From Hyphomicrobiales bacterium (GTDB lineage Bacteria; Pseudomonadota; Alphaproteobacteria; Rhizobiales; Kaistiaceae), in contig JAFKKF010000016.1 in the NCBI GenBank assembly GCA_017305635.1, forward strand, positions 1 through 64,000: a stretch of DNA of 64,000 nucleotides, in the 5' to 3' direction. The notes below the pieces were generated by a model that was not told where the DNA came from, did no database searches, and saw only the letters and a list, made by a program, of their open reading frames with translations. How positions within the stretch are numbered: position 1 is the first letter of the stretch; each line of letters begins with the position of its first letter. The position numbers and the translations under genes were made by a program. Below, in pieces: positions 56,360 to 64,000 of the stretch.

Positions 56360-57187
56360 TCAACGAATGCTGCTCTGTTCGCTCACGATGCCGTTGCGGA
56401 CGACCTTGACGATGCCGGTCTTCCGGTCCGACCCCGCAATGAGGTGGACGGCGTCCTGATCGGCGTCGGTAGGCTTCGACTGTGAATCGGCGATGCTGCG
56501 GAGGGCCAGCGTCAGCCGCTCGCTCATCTGCTGCGCCACGGTCAGGATCTCGGCCTGCTGGGGGCTGAGCTCGAGCGTGGCGGTCTGGCCAACCACGACC
56601 TTCTCGCCGTTCTTCTCCTCGATGGTCTGGTCGATGGCGAGAACGCGGACGTTGTTGAGGATCGTCTCTGTCCGGTAGGGCGGCGCGCCGCCATTGTCGC
56701 CGGAACCGGTCTGGCGGGTCATGATGACGTCGACCCGGTCATTCGGCAGGATGAAGCCGCCGGCGCTGGTATCGGCCGCGATCTTGGTGGCGACGGCGCG
56801 CTTGCCGGCCGGCAGGATGGCCGACATGAAGCCAACATCGGAGCGGATGAGCTTGCCGGTGGTCAGCGGCTCGCCGGAATAGATGGTGGCGCGGGCCAGC
56901 GACCCGATCACGCCCTTCATCGCTTCGGGATCATTGCGCTCCTCGATGAAGTTCGGCGAGGAAGCGGTGCGCGGCCAGTCGCGCCAGGAGACGTCGCTGT
57001 CGGACAGGCGGGTGCCCATCGGAATGTCGCGGCTGGCGACGAGGACCTTGGTCAAGGCGATGGACGGGGCATTGGCAATCGGCGCCGGCGCGGGTGCCGG
57101 GCCGGAATTCAGGTTGAGCGCAAGGAACGCGGCGACCAGGCCGGCCACCAGCGCGACGCCAAGGATTGCTACGCGGGACAGTTTCAT
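56360..57187 (-). CDS. cpaB: Tad pilus protein CpaB/RcpC
   Basis: The 275-residue protein has an N-terminal membrane segment (VAILGVALVAGLVAAFLAL), an SAF domain (VLVASRDIPMGTRLSDSDVSW) and the RcpC domain (VDVIMTRQ, LNNVRVLAIDQ). It is a periplasmic partner of the secretin. The ATG at 57187 was chosen over one five codons upstream. The 211 bp ahead hold its promoter region. Confidence 0.92.
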   Translation of the reverse strand: MKLSRVAILGVALVAGLVAAFLALNLNSGPAPAPAPIANAPSIALTKVLVASRDIPMGTRLSDSDVSWRDWPRTASSPNFIEERNDPEAMKGVIGSLARATIYSGEPLTTGKLIRSDVGFMSAILPAGKRAVATKIAADTSAGGFILPNDRVDVIMTRQTGSGDNGGAPPYRTETILNNVRVLAIDQTIEEKNGEKVVVGQTATLELSPQQAEILTVAQQMSERLTLALRSIADSQSKPTDADQDAVHLIAGSDRKTGIVKVVRNGIVSEQSSIR

Positions 57188-57258
57188 GACGCGGTACCTC
57201 ACAGGACTCGGAAGAGGCCCAACCTCTTCCAGGAATGTCGCCTCGGAATCGTGTACTT

Positions 57259-57300
57259 ATGGTTAACCGGCCGTAAGAATTCTTACCTAACGGACGGTTA
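57259..57300. promoter_or_regulatory. Palindromes and CtrA half-site upstream of cpaB
   Basis: The plus strand has ATGGTTAA (57259-57266), the reverse of the CtrA half-site TTAACCAT, then a perfect 14 bp palindrome GTAAGAATTCTTAC (57273-57286). Outer arms TAACCG (57264-57269) and CGGTTA (57295-57300) enclose it. The group lies 72-113 bp before the cpaB start and probably forms its control region. Confidence 0.5.
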
Positions 57301-57398
57301 CCGCCCCCAGGCGGTTCGGGAGTCGCGCGCTTTCGGTGAATGGCGGCATGCGCCGCCCGCCACGCGACCGCGTGACCGGGCTCGAAGAAGCCCCGGTC

Positions 57399-57917
57399 TC
57401 AGCCGGTGACCACCTTCATCCAGATCGAGTCCGGATAGGTGAAGATGCCGGCGGCAGCGAGCGCGACCCCATATGGCACGCCGGCCTTCGCATCATGCAG
57501 CCGCAGGAGCCACGGCTGCCGGGTCACGAAGGCCGGCAGGACCGCCTGCCGGTATGAAAGAACGAGAAGCGTCAGCGCGCCGCCAAACACCGAGGCGGCG
57601 ACGAGATATTCGACGAGGGCCGTCCCCCAGCCGATCCAGAGTGCGACCGCGGCGCAGAACTTGGCGTCGCCGCCGCCGATCCAGCCGGCGGCGAACAGGC
57701 CGAAGGCAATGACCAGGACGAGCACCCCGGCCGCGGCATGCATGATGAAAGCCTGCCAGCCCATGCCGGTCGCCGGCGCGAGCGCGAGGAAGGCGACCAC
57801 CAATGCGATCGCCACCTTGTTGGGGATGGTCATGGTGAGGAGATCGGAGATGGCCGCATAGGCCATGGCCAGCGGGAAGACCGCGACCAGAATCATGTTT
57901 ATCACGGGGGCCAGCAC
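57399..57917 (-). CDS. cpaA: Prepilin peptidase CpaA/TadV
   Basis: The 172-residue membrane protein has the two [12 protein letters not shown] A24 peptidases, in AISDLLTMTIPNK and GGGDAKF, and about five membrane segments. It removes the leader from Flp pilin and pseudopilins. The start is a GTG at 57917 preceded by GGGAGATCC; an ATG at 57896 is the alternative. Confidence 0.92.
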   Translation of the reverse strand: MLAPVINMILVAVFPLAMAYAAISDLLTMTIPNKVAIALVVAFLALAPATGMGWQAFIMHAAAGVLVLVIAFGLFAAGWIGGGDAKFCAAVALWIGWGTALVEYLVAASVFGGALTLLVLSYRQAVLPAFVTRQPWLLRLHDAKAGVPYGVALAAAGIFTYPDSIWMKVVTG

Positions 57918-58230
57918 GGCCAGGATCTCCCAAGCGAACCCGCCTCGCTGAAGACTGGCGGGAAAGGATTAACGCCCCCTTAGTGCGGCACCCCGGTTCC
58001 GGCCCGGCTTGTCCGCCTTCGCGGCTCGAAGCCTGCGGCGTGCTGACGACCCGCTGCCTGACCTCGCCCGATGGCTCGGTCGGCTTCGCAGGCCGGTGCC
58101 GCCGATGCGGGAGGGTGCCCCTATTGCTTTGCAGGCGGCCGGCCGGACGAATGCCCGTGCCGTGCCGCCTGCCAAACGCACCGGCGGAGAAGCTCCGCCG
58201 GATAGCCGCCCCGTCGCCGGGGCAGCAGAA
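57918..58230. other. Gap between flp pilin and cpaA, with a candidate CtrA box
   Basis: These 313 bp hold no convincing gene; open frames here look like chance in GC-rich DNA. The region should contain the end of the pilin transcript and the cpaA promoter. TTAA-CGCCCCC-TTAG at 57969-57983 matches the CtrA consensus in seven of eight bases, 52 bp from the cpaA start. Confidence 0.5.
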
Positions 58231-58398
58231 CTACGGCGCCATCTTCGAGGAGAGGCTCGTGAAGGTGGTGTTGAGGCTGGTGCCGAGCAGGCCGGCGCCG
58301 ACAATGATCGCAACGCCGATCAGCGACGCGATGAGGCCGTACTCGATGGCCGTGGCGCCCGACTCGTCCTTCACGAAACGATTGAAGAGGTTCTTCAT
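58231..58398 (-). CDS. pilA: Flp/Fap-type pilin (major Tad pilin)
   Basis: The 55-residue prepilin reads MKNLFNRFVKDESGATAIEY and continues with a hydrophobic helix (GLIASLIGVAIIVGAGLLG). The cut by CpaA is expected after Gly14 (ESG/ATAIEY), leaving Glu5 and Tyr6 of the mature pilin as in all Flp pilins. Polymerised it forms the adhesive fibre. Lys and Asp residues lie in the short leader. It heads the run pilA-cpaA-cpaB-cpaC-cpaD-cpaE-cpaF-tadB-tadC. Confidence 0.94.
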   Translation of the reverse strand: MKNLFNRFVKDESGATAIEYGLIASLIGVAIIVGAGLLGTSLNTTFTSLSSKMAP

Positions 58399-58822
58399 GG
58401 TGGTGGCTCCTTCTTTGTCCACGATGCTGAAACAGTTTCGAACAGCGATGGCTCGGTCTTCCGCAGTGAGTTCTTGTATCGCGGCCCTAACCGAAGCCAA
58501 CACTACATCCAAATTGCTGCAGCCTAGTTAACAGCGGAGCCAGTTATATGGGCTTGCAAATACTATCTATTAACCATCAATGCCAAGTAAACATCCCCAT
58601 TTGGCTGAGAATTTTGCCTTTTCCGTTCTCGTGTCTGTTCGTTTTATATTCGTTTACCATCCACCGCAAGGCACTGCTTACCTTGCCGCGTGGTTCCCTT
58701 ATTTCCCGGCCCGGATGCCGCGGCTCGGAAGGAACGAAACATCGGCCAGCCGCCGCTTAAGTCTTCATTCACCATTATTTGCCAAGGTTTCCGCCGCTTG
58801 CCGCGTTCTTGGGGGGTTCATT
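58399..58822. other. AT-richer divergent control region of the pilus locus
   Basis: This 424 bp gap separates pilA (minus) from the next pilus gene (plus). It is clearly richer in A and T than its surroundings, mostly from 58500 to 58680. It contains the CtrA half-site TTAACCAT at 58570-58577 and a GTTAAC at 58527-58532. Two overlapping frames (58548-58760 and the upstream part of 58580-59323) show no protein-like features. Confidence 0.55.
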
Positions 58823-59323
58823 ATGGACCGGGTATCGATGCCGTCCTGCCTGCTGCGCCTTGCGGGTACCGCGCTTGCCGGTGCGCTTGCCGTGACCGGC
58901 GCCCTCGCGGCACCCGGCATGGGCGCGCCGATCGAGGTCCTCGTCGACCATGCCAAGGTGATGCATATCGCCCGGCCGGCCGACATCGTGATCATCGGCA
59001 ACCCGGGCATAGCCGACGCCACCATCCAGGATTCCCAGACCCTGATCATCACGGGCCACAGCTACGGCACCACGAACCTGATCGTGCTCGATGCCCAGGG
59101 CCAGGCGATCGCCGAGGAGGTGGTCAGCGTGCAGCCGAACGACGACGACGTCGTCACCCTCTATAAGGTGGACAAGGACGGGACGTCGCGCGAGAGCTTT
59201 GCCTGCAACCCCGCCTGCGCGCCGACCCTCTCGATCGGTGACGCCAGCGACTGGTTCAGCAGCGTCCAGAGCCAGATCCAGGCGCGCGGCGACATCTCCA
59301 AGCCGGCCGCCCCGGCCAAGTAG
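58823..59323 (+). CDS. Pilus-assembly N-terminal-domain periplasmic protein
   Basis: The 166-residue protein has a signal peptide (LLRLAGTALAGALAVTGALA) and one domain matching the N-terminal region of CpaC secretins: VLVDHAKVMHIARPADIVIIGNPGIADATI, ITGHSYGTTNLIVLDAQG. It ends in a short tail with two Cys (FACNPACAP). Such single-domain proteins occur next to tad genes in Hyphomicrobiales. It may cap or line the secretin. The exact role is unknown. Confidence 0.82.
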   Translation: MDRVSMPSCLLRLAGTALAGALAVTGALAAPGMGAPIEVLVDHAKVMHIARPADIVIIGNPGIADATIQDSQTLIITGHSYGTTNLIVLDAQGQAIAEEVVSVQPNDDDVVTLYKVDKDGTSRESFACNPACAPTLSIGDASDWFSSVQSQIQARGDISKPAAPAK

Positions 59324-59458
59324 ACCGGTTAACCAAGCGCAAAAAGAGACCGTCGTTTTTTCCGTACCGGCCGCAACGCTTCCTAAATTCCCGGCTGTTA
59401 AGACCTTCGTAGGAACGACGGAGGAAGTGCCGGCGGATTGTTGCCGGCCACACCGGAT

Positions 59459-60028
59459 ATGACCTTGCCCGCTGCCCTCGGCCCCGCCTCGCGCTGGAAG
59501 CGCCTGACGCGCAGCGTCCGGCGTTTCGGCCGCGAGGAGAATGCGGCGACCGCGGTCGAGTTCGGCCTGATCGCGCTGCCCTTCATCGGCCTCCTCATGG
59601 CGATCATCGAGACGGCCCTGCTCTTTCTGGCGGGACAGAACCTCGAATCGGCGGTCGACATTACCGCCCGCCTCATCCGCACCGGGCAGGCGCAAGACCA
59701 GGGCCTGACCGGCGACACGTTCAAGGCGCAGGTCTGCTCCGAGGCGATCGTCCTGCCCAGTTGCACCGACTCGCTGCACATCGACGTACGCACCTATACG
59801 AGCTTCACCTCGATGACCATCACCGACCCGGTCGATGCGAACGGCAACGTCGATTATTCGAGCTTCGTCTACAATGCCGGCCATGGCGGCGACATCGTGA
59901 TGGTGCGCGCCTATTACGAATGGCCGACCTTCTCGCGGATGCTCGGGCTGAACTTCAGCAACCTCACCAACGGCAACCATCTGCTCGCAGCGGTCGCCGC
60001 GTTCAAGAACGAGCCCTTCGCGTGGTGA
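59459..60028 (+). CDS. TadE/TadG-like pseudopilin 1
   Basis: The 189-residue protein has a basic N-terminus, the TadE motif GREENAATAVEFGLIALPFIGLLMAIIETALLF and a periplasmic region with two Cys (QVCSEA, LPSCTD). TadE-type minor pilins are processed by CpaA and help initiate the pilus. The ATG at 59459 was chosen; a TTG at 59438 is also in frame. Its stop overlaps the next start by one base (TGATG). Confidence 0.87.
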   Translation: MTLPAALGPASRWKRLTRSVRRFGREENAATAVEFGLIALPFIGLLMAIIETALLFLAGQNLESAVDITARLIRTGQAQDQGLTGDTFKAQVCSEAIVLPSCTDSLHIDVRTYTSFTSMTITDPVDANGNVDYSSFVYNAGHGGDIVMVRAYYEWPTFSRMLGLNFSNLTNGNHLLAAVAAFKNEPFAW

Positions 60029-60582
60029 TGCGCATTGCCCTTCTCGCGGCCATGATCCGGCGGCTGCGGCGCCAGGAGGAAGGCGTCTCGGCGGTCGAGT
60101 TCGCGCTCCTCCTGCCGGTCATGCTCATCCTGTTCTTCGGCTGCGTCGAGGTCGGCGACGCGCTCACGATCGACCGCAAGGTCACCCACGTGGCGAGCAC
60201 GCTCGCCGACCTGGTCACGCAGTCGAAGTCGGTGACCTCGACCGACGTCAGCAACATCTTCGGCGCTGCCGCCTCGATCCTGTCGCCCTATTCGTCGGCG
60301 ACGCTGAAGATGAAGGTCAGCGGCGTCACGGTCGATTCCAAGGGCAATGCGACGGTGACCTGGAGCAAGGCGAGCAACGACACCGCGCTGACCAAGGGCA
60401 CCCCGCTCACCATGCCGGCGGCGATGATGACGCCGAGCACCTTCACGGTGGTCGCCGAAGTCCACTTTCCCTACAGGCCGACGGTCGGCTATGTCATGAC
60501 CGGATCGTTCGACCTGCACTCGACCTTCTACCTGCGGCCGCGCGCGAGCGACAAGGTCTGCCTGGACGCTTCGACCTGCTGA
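60028..60582 (+). CDS. TadE/TadG-like pseudopilin 2
   Basis: The 184-residue protein has RRQEEGVSAVEFALLLPVMLILFFGCVEVGDAL, the TadE N-terminal segment with Glu at the conserved place, and a periplasmic part with a C-terminal Cys pair (KVCLDASTC). It is translationally coupled to the first pseudopilin. The two probably act together in the minor pilin complex. Confidence 0.87.
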   Translation: MRIALLAAMIRRLRRQEEGVSAVEFALLLPVMLILFFGCVEVGDALTIDRKVTHVASTLADLVTQSKSVTSTDVSNIFGAAASILSPYSSATLKMKVSGVTVDSKGNATVTWSKASNDTALTKGTPLTMPAAMMTPSTFTVVAEVHFPYRPTVGYVMTGSFDLHSTFYLRPRASDKVCLDASTC

Positions 60583-60592
60583 CGCGCCGCGT

Positions 60593-61609
60593 TCAGGTGC
60601 GCGAGAAGGCAAAGACCGTGTTCTGGCGATACGTTTCGCCCGGGCGGAGCACCGGCGTCGGGAAGCCGGGATGGTTGGCGCCGTCCGGGAAGACCTGCGG
60701 CTCGAAGCAGCATCCACCATTGGCCCGGTAGGTCCGCCCGCCGAGGCCGGGCACGGCCACCTTCAGCGAGACGCCGTCGTAGAACTGGACGCCCGGCTCG
60801 GTCGAGGCGACGTCCAGCACCATGCCGTTGTGGGGCGCGCGCAACCGGGCGAGGCGGCGCGGCAAGTCGGCGCGCTCGCGGCCGGCGGCGAAGTTGATGT
60901 CATAGACGAAGCGCCTGCCCTCGACATCGCGGCCGATCGGCGCCTCCATCCGCAGGTCATAGGGCGTGCCGTCGACAGGGGCGATCTCGCCCGTCGGGAT
61001 CAGGTTGGCATCGGTCGGCGTGTAGTGGTCGGCGAAGACCTGGACGTGATGGCCGAGGATGTCGGGAGAATCGTCGAGGTTGAAATAGGTGTGCTGCGCG
61101 AGGTTCACGATGGTCGGCGCGTCGGTGGTGGCGCTCGCCTCCATGCGGAGGAGCCCGGGCGGCTCGATCGTGTACTTCACCTCCGCCGCCAGGTTGCCGG
61201 GATAGCCCTCCTCGCCGTCGGCGGCGCTGATCCTCAGCGTGACGCTCCGCTCGTCGGCAGCCGCCAGCTGCCAGGCGCGCTTGCCGAAGCCGTTGAAGCC
61301 GCCATGGAGATGGGCGTTCCTCGCCGTCTCGTTGACCGAGAGTTGGTAGACCTTGCCATCGAGCGGCAGGTGGCCGCCGGCCGTGCGGTTGGCGCAGCGC
61401 CCGGCCACCGCCCCGAAATGCGGCGAATGGTGGATATAGGAATCAAGGTCGTCGAAGCCGAGAACGAGCGGATGGTCGATGCCCGCCCAGCGCAGGTCGC
61501 GGATGACCGCGCCGATGGTGATGATCCTGGCACTGAGGTTGCCGGCCGCGATCTCGACCTCCTGGACCTCGGTACCGTCGGGCATCCGCCCGAACACGCG
61601 TGCTGACAT
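60593..61609 (-). CDS. galM: Aldose 1-epimerase (galactose mutarotase)
   Basis: The 338-residue enzyme has the GalM landmarks GAVAGRCANRTAGG, NAHLHGGFNGFGKRAW (His), IVNLAQHTYFNLDD (His) and a C-terminal Glu in VFAFSRT context. It interconverts anomers of free sugars. The ATG at 61609 was chosen; one at 61624 is in frame. It converges on pseudopilin 2 with a 10 bp gap. Confidence 0.92.
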   Translation of the reverse strand: MSARVFGRMPDGTEVQEVEIAAGNLSARIITIGAVIRDLRWAGIDHPLVLGFDDLDSYIHHSPHFGAVAGRCANRTAGGHLPLDGKVYQLSVNETARNAHLHGGFNGFGKRAWQLAAADERSVTLRISAADGEEGYPGNLAAEVKYTIEPPGLLRMEASATTDAPTIVNLAQHTYFNLDDSPDILGHHVQVFADHYTPTDANLIPTGEIAPVDGTPYDLRMEAPIGRDVEGRRFVYDINFAAGRERADLPRRLARLRAPHNGMVLDVASTEPGVQFYDGVSLKVAVPGLGGRTYRANGGCCFEPQVFPDGANHPGFPTPVLRPGETYRQNTVFAFSRT

Positions 61610-61656
61610 CGGCGTCTCTCCCAACCCGGGCGCTGGTCGTGAAAAAGAGGGCGGCT

Positions 61657-63177
61657 TCAGATCGTCTGGTTGTAGGTGCCGACTTCCTTGTTCTCGCGGA
61701 GCACGGCGTCGACCGCTGCGAACATCTCCTTCAGCCGCGCCTCGGAGACCGGACTCTCGATGACCACGACCAGCTCCGGCTTGTTGGACGAGGCGCGCAC
61801 CAGGCCCCAGGTGCCGTCATCCGTGACGACGCGCACGCCGTTGACCGTGACGAGGTCGACGATCGCATGGCCGCCGACCTTCTCGCCCTTCTTCTTCATC
61901 TCCTCGAAGCGCGCCTTCACCTTGTCGGCTATGCCGTATTTCACTTCGTCGGCGCAATGGGCGGACATGGTCGGCGAGCCCCAGGTCTTGGGCAGCGCGT
62001 TCTTCAGGTCCGCCATCGTCTTCCCGGGATTGCGGTCGAGCATGTCGAGGATGGCGATGGCCGAGACGATGCCGTCGTCATAGCCGCGCCCGATCGGCTT
62101 GTTGAAGAAATAGTGGCCCGACTTCTCGAAGCCGGCGATGGCCTGGAGCTCGTTGACGCGCCGCTTGATGTAGGAATGGCCCGTCTTCCAGTAATCCGTC
62201 TTCGCACCGTTCTGCTTGAGGATCGGGTCGATGGCGTAGATGCCGGTCGACTTGACGTCGACGACGAAGGTCGAGTTCGGATGCAGCGCCGAGATGTCGC
62301 GAGCGAGCATGACACCGACCTTGTCGGCGAAGATCTCGTCGCCGGTATTGTCGATGACGCCGCAGCGGTCGCCATCGCCGTCGAAGCCGAGGCCGACCTC
62401 GGCCTTCTCGGCGAGCACGCGCTTGGACATGGCGTGCAGCATCTCGAGGTCTTCGGGGTTCGGATTGTAGTGCGGGAAGGTGTAGTCGAGGTTGGTGTCC
62501 ATGGGGATCACCTCGGCCCCGAGCGCCTCCAGGACGCGCGGGGCGAAGGCGCCGGCAGTGCCATTGCCGCAGGCCGCGACGACGCGGATCTTCCGCTTCA
62601 GCTTCGGCCGGTTGGTGAGATCGGCAATGTAGCGGTCGCCGAAATTCTCCTCGAAGACATATTCGCCGCCGCCCTTCAGGTCGAAGGCGGCGCCGAGAAC
62701 GATCTCCTTCAGCCGGCCGATCTCCTCCGGCCCGAAGGTCACCGGGCGGCGCGATCCCATCTTCACGCCGGTCCAGCCGTTCTCGTTGTGCGAGGCGGTG
62801 ACCATGGCGACCGCCGGCACGTCGAGGGCGAACTGGGCGAAATAGGACATCGGCGTGATCGCCATGCCGATATCGTGGACCCTGCAGCCGGAGGCGAGGA
62901 GCCCGGTGATCAGCGCGGTCTTGATCGAGGAGGAATAGGCGCGGAAATCGTGGCCGGTGACCACCTCGCGCTTGACGCCGAACTCGCCGAGGAGCGTGCC
63001 GATGCCCATGCCCAGCGCCGTCACGCCCATCAGGTTCAACTCCGGCGCGGTCTTGGCGCCGGGGACGCCGAACCACCAGCGGGCGTCATATTCGCGGAAG
63101 CCGGTCGCCTTGATCAGCGGCCAGTTCTCGAATTCGAGCGTATTCGGGCGAAGGTCAGACCGGGGCTTCGGAAACAT
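61657..63177 (-). CDS. Phosphomannomutase/phosphoglucomutase
   Basis: The 506-residue alpha-D-phosphohexomutase has the active Ser in VTASHNENGWTG, the metal loop GFDGDGDRCG, the sugar loop and the phosphate-binding C-terminal loop RASSNKPELVV. It interconverts 6- and 1-phosphates of mannose or glucose for surface polysaccharides. It lies 47 bp before galM on the same strand. The choice between mannose and glucose cannot be made from sequence alone. Confidence 0.92.
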   Translation of the reverse strand: MFPKPRSDLRPNTLEFENWPLIKATGFREYDARWWFGVPGAKTAPELNLMGVTALGMGIGTLLGEFGVKREVVTGHDFRAYSSSIKTALITGLLASGCRVHDIGMAITPMSYFAQFALDVPAVAMVTASHNENGWTGVKMGSRRPVTFGPEEIGRLKEIVLGAAFDLKGGGEYVFEENFGDRYIADLTNRPKLKRKIRVVAACGNGTAGAFAPRVLEALGAEVIPMDTNLDYTFPHYNPNPEDLEMLHAMSKRVLAEKAEVGLGFDGDGDRCGVIDNTGDEIFADKVGVMLARDISALHPNSTFVVDVKSTGIYAIDPILKQNGAKTDYWKTGHSYIKRRVNELQAIAGFEKSGHYFFNKPIGRGYDDGIVSAIAILDMLDRNPGKTMADLKNALPKTWGSPTMSAHCADEVKYGIADKVKARFEEMKKKGEKVGGHAIVDLVTVNGVRVVTDDGTWGLVRASSNKPELVVVIESPVSEARLKEMFAAVDAVLRENKEVGTYNQTI

Positions 63178-63236
63178 GCGCGGCTCCCTGTTGGTGCCCA
63201 ATTGAATAGCAGAGGGTCGCGAAGCGAGATAGCGGC

Positions 63237-63767
63237 CTACTGGACGAGGACCAGCTGGCCGCCGCCGACCTCGAACTTGCTGAGCCGCTTGAGAAAGGTC
63301 ATGCCGAGGAGATCGACCGACAGGCCGTCGCCGGAAAAGACGACCGCGGGCACGCCGCGCACGACCACGTCGCCGATGCGGATTTCGTCGAGCATGACCG
63401 GCGCGGCCTTGGTCACGCCGTTGGCGGTCGACATCTGCAGCGTGTATTCGCTCGCGGCCGGATGCAGCCCGAGGCGGCGCGCGCTTGCCGGGGTCAGCGC
63501 GACGACGCTCGCGCCGGTATCGACGAGCATGTCGAGGCTGCGGCCATTGACCACGGCCTCGGCGGCAAAATGGCCGAGCCGATCGGCTCGAAGCGCGGCC
63601 TGGCGCGCGTAGCCGGGCGACGGCTCCGCGGCGGATGCCGGCGGCATGGCCGGGGCGCCGGCATCGGAGGTGCCGGCCGCCAAAGCAAGAAGCTGGGGCA
63701 GGAATTTCGGTGCCGAGACGGCGAGCGCCGCGACGACGCCGAAGACGACGAGAAGTCGACCGAGCAT
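63237..63767 (-). CDS. Retropepsin-like aspartic protease (clan AA), membrane-anchored
   Basis: The 176-residue protein has an N-terminal membrane segment (LLVVFGVVAALAVSA), a Pro/Ala linker and a single pepsin-like domain with the catalytic DTGAS in DMLVDTGASVVALT and LLGMTFL near the end. Such TIGR02281-type proteins are common in alphaproteobacteria and should act as dimers in the periplasm; substrates are unknown. It lies 59 bp upstream of the phosphomutase on the same strand. Confidence 0.88.
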   Translation of the reverse strand: MLGRLLVVFGVVAALAVSAPKFLPQLLALAAGTSDAGAPAMPPASAAEPSPGYARQAALRADRLGHFAAEAVVNGRSLDMLVDTGASVVALTPASARRLGLHPAASEYTLQMSTANGVTKAAPVMLDEIRIGDVVVRGVPAVVFSGDGLSVDLLGMTFLKRLSKFEVGGGQLVLVQ

Positions 63768-63850
63768 GGGAGGATCGGAGCCCAGGGCGTCATGTTGACG
63801 CCGGCGAGGATGCCGCGGGCAAGGCTAAGAACTGGCAAAGACCGGAACGC

Positions 63851-63876
63851 AAACGGCGCGCCGGAGCGCGCCGTTT
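63851..63876 (-). terminator. Strong hairpin terminator after the dehydrogenase gene
   Basis: AAACGGCGCGC and GCGCGCCGTTT form a perfect 11 bp stem around the loop CGGA. On the minus strand it follows the dehydrogenase stop by 37 bp. The T residues are in the stem, so it could also act in the other direction. Confidence 0.7.
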
Positions 63877-63912
63877 CGGCATGTCGCAAACAGGAAGTTA
63901 ACGAGGGCCCGG

Positions 63913-64000
63913 TCAGGCCCAGCCGCCGTCGGCGACGATCATCTGGTTGGCGACGGCCCCCGATTCGTCGGAGGCCATGAAGAGGATCAGGCGCGCCATG
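63913..64000 (-). CDS. Short-chain dehydrogenase/reductase, C-terminal end only
   Basis: The last 29 codons before the window edge read ARLILFMASDESGAVANQMI and VADGGWA, followed by a stop. This is the typical end of an SDR enzyme (FLASDES...G..I.VDGG). The rest of the gene, with the NAD-binding and catalytic residues, lies beyond position 64000. Substrate cannot be judged. Confidence 0.8.
   Translation of the reverse strand, partial: MARLILFMASDESGAVANQMIVADGGWA

Noticed and set aside
57918-58230. Small genes in the gap between pilA and cpaA
   Set aside because: Frames are short, overlap each other on both strands and lack ribosome-binding sites and motifs.
58548-58760. A 70-codon frame in the pilus control region
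   Set aside because: No ribosome-binding site or recognisable domain; the hydrophobic stretch comes from AT-rich promoter DNA.

Overview
The window is GC-rich chromosomal DNA from an alphaproteobacterium, most likely of the Hyphomicrobiales (Rhizobiales). The evidence is the gene order (rpmH-rnpA-yidC-engB-argB-HAD-dapD-dapE-truA-fmt-def, the 4.5S RNA beside dnaX, and cycM-kdsB-pheA), a complete Tad/Cpa pilus locus, and TTAA-type sites that resemble CtrA boxes. I cannot name the genus.

Layout. (1) 1-10319: a type I-C CRISPR-Cas system. The array (34 complete repeats plus one cut by the window edge, 34 spacers) is followed by a ~150 bp leader and, all on the minus strand, cas3-cas5-cas8c-cas7-cas4-cas1-cas2. 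An exact GAAC-N7-GAAC motif (the alphaproteobacterial LexA box pattern) lies in the cas3-cas5 gap. (2) 10552-10628: tRNA-Arg(ACG). (3) 10699-13604: a sensor histidine kinase in a tight operon with an FAD oxidoreductase that has lost both redox cysteines. (4) 13694-16875: rpmH, rnpA, yidC, engB. (5) 16884-18039: a Fic AMPylase gene behind a duplicated inverted-repeat operator of 41 bp period. (6) 18124-26451: argB, a HAD phosphatase, dapD, a DUF805 protein, dapE, a membrane protein, truA, a RibD/DHFR-like reductase, fmt, def and a small ArfA-like gene. Four copies of a hairpin-forming repeat are scattered here, one of them translated as the end of Fmt. (7) 26533-36256: rmuC, dnaX with 4.5S RNA, an MFS efflux pump, HIT, nudC, GST, a secreted protein, pheA, kdsB and a membrane cytochrome c. 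(8) 36405-45004: a YejABEF-type peptide ABC importer with two different binding proteins, then a 2-hydroxyacid dehydrogenase. (9) 45123-47967: a 25-residue membrane peptide gene, an NlpC/P60 hydrolase, a MarR-like regulator and an M17 aminopeptidase. (10) 48117-60582: the Tad pilus locus: tadD, tadC, tadB, cpaF/tadA, cpaE, cpaD, cpaC, cpaB, cpaA and flp pilin, plus a secretin-N-like periplasmic protein and two TadE/TadG pseudopilins. (11) 60593-64000: aldose 1-epimerase, phosphomannomutase, a retropepsin-like protease and the 3' end of a short-chain dehydrogenase.

Most of the window is ordinary core genome. The accessory or unusual parts are the CRISPR-Cas locus next to a tRNA, the Fic gene with its operator, the cysteine-less oxidoreductase beside its kinase, the covarying repeat family and the shared sites upstream of the pilus genes. 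I did not find an obviously new multi-gene system. The best candidates for undescribed biology are regulatory: the possible SOS control of cas genes, the Fic operator and the repeat family. No database or folding computation was possible, so all family calls rest on reading the sequence.
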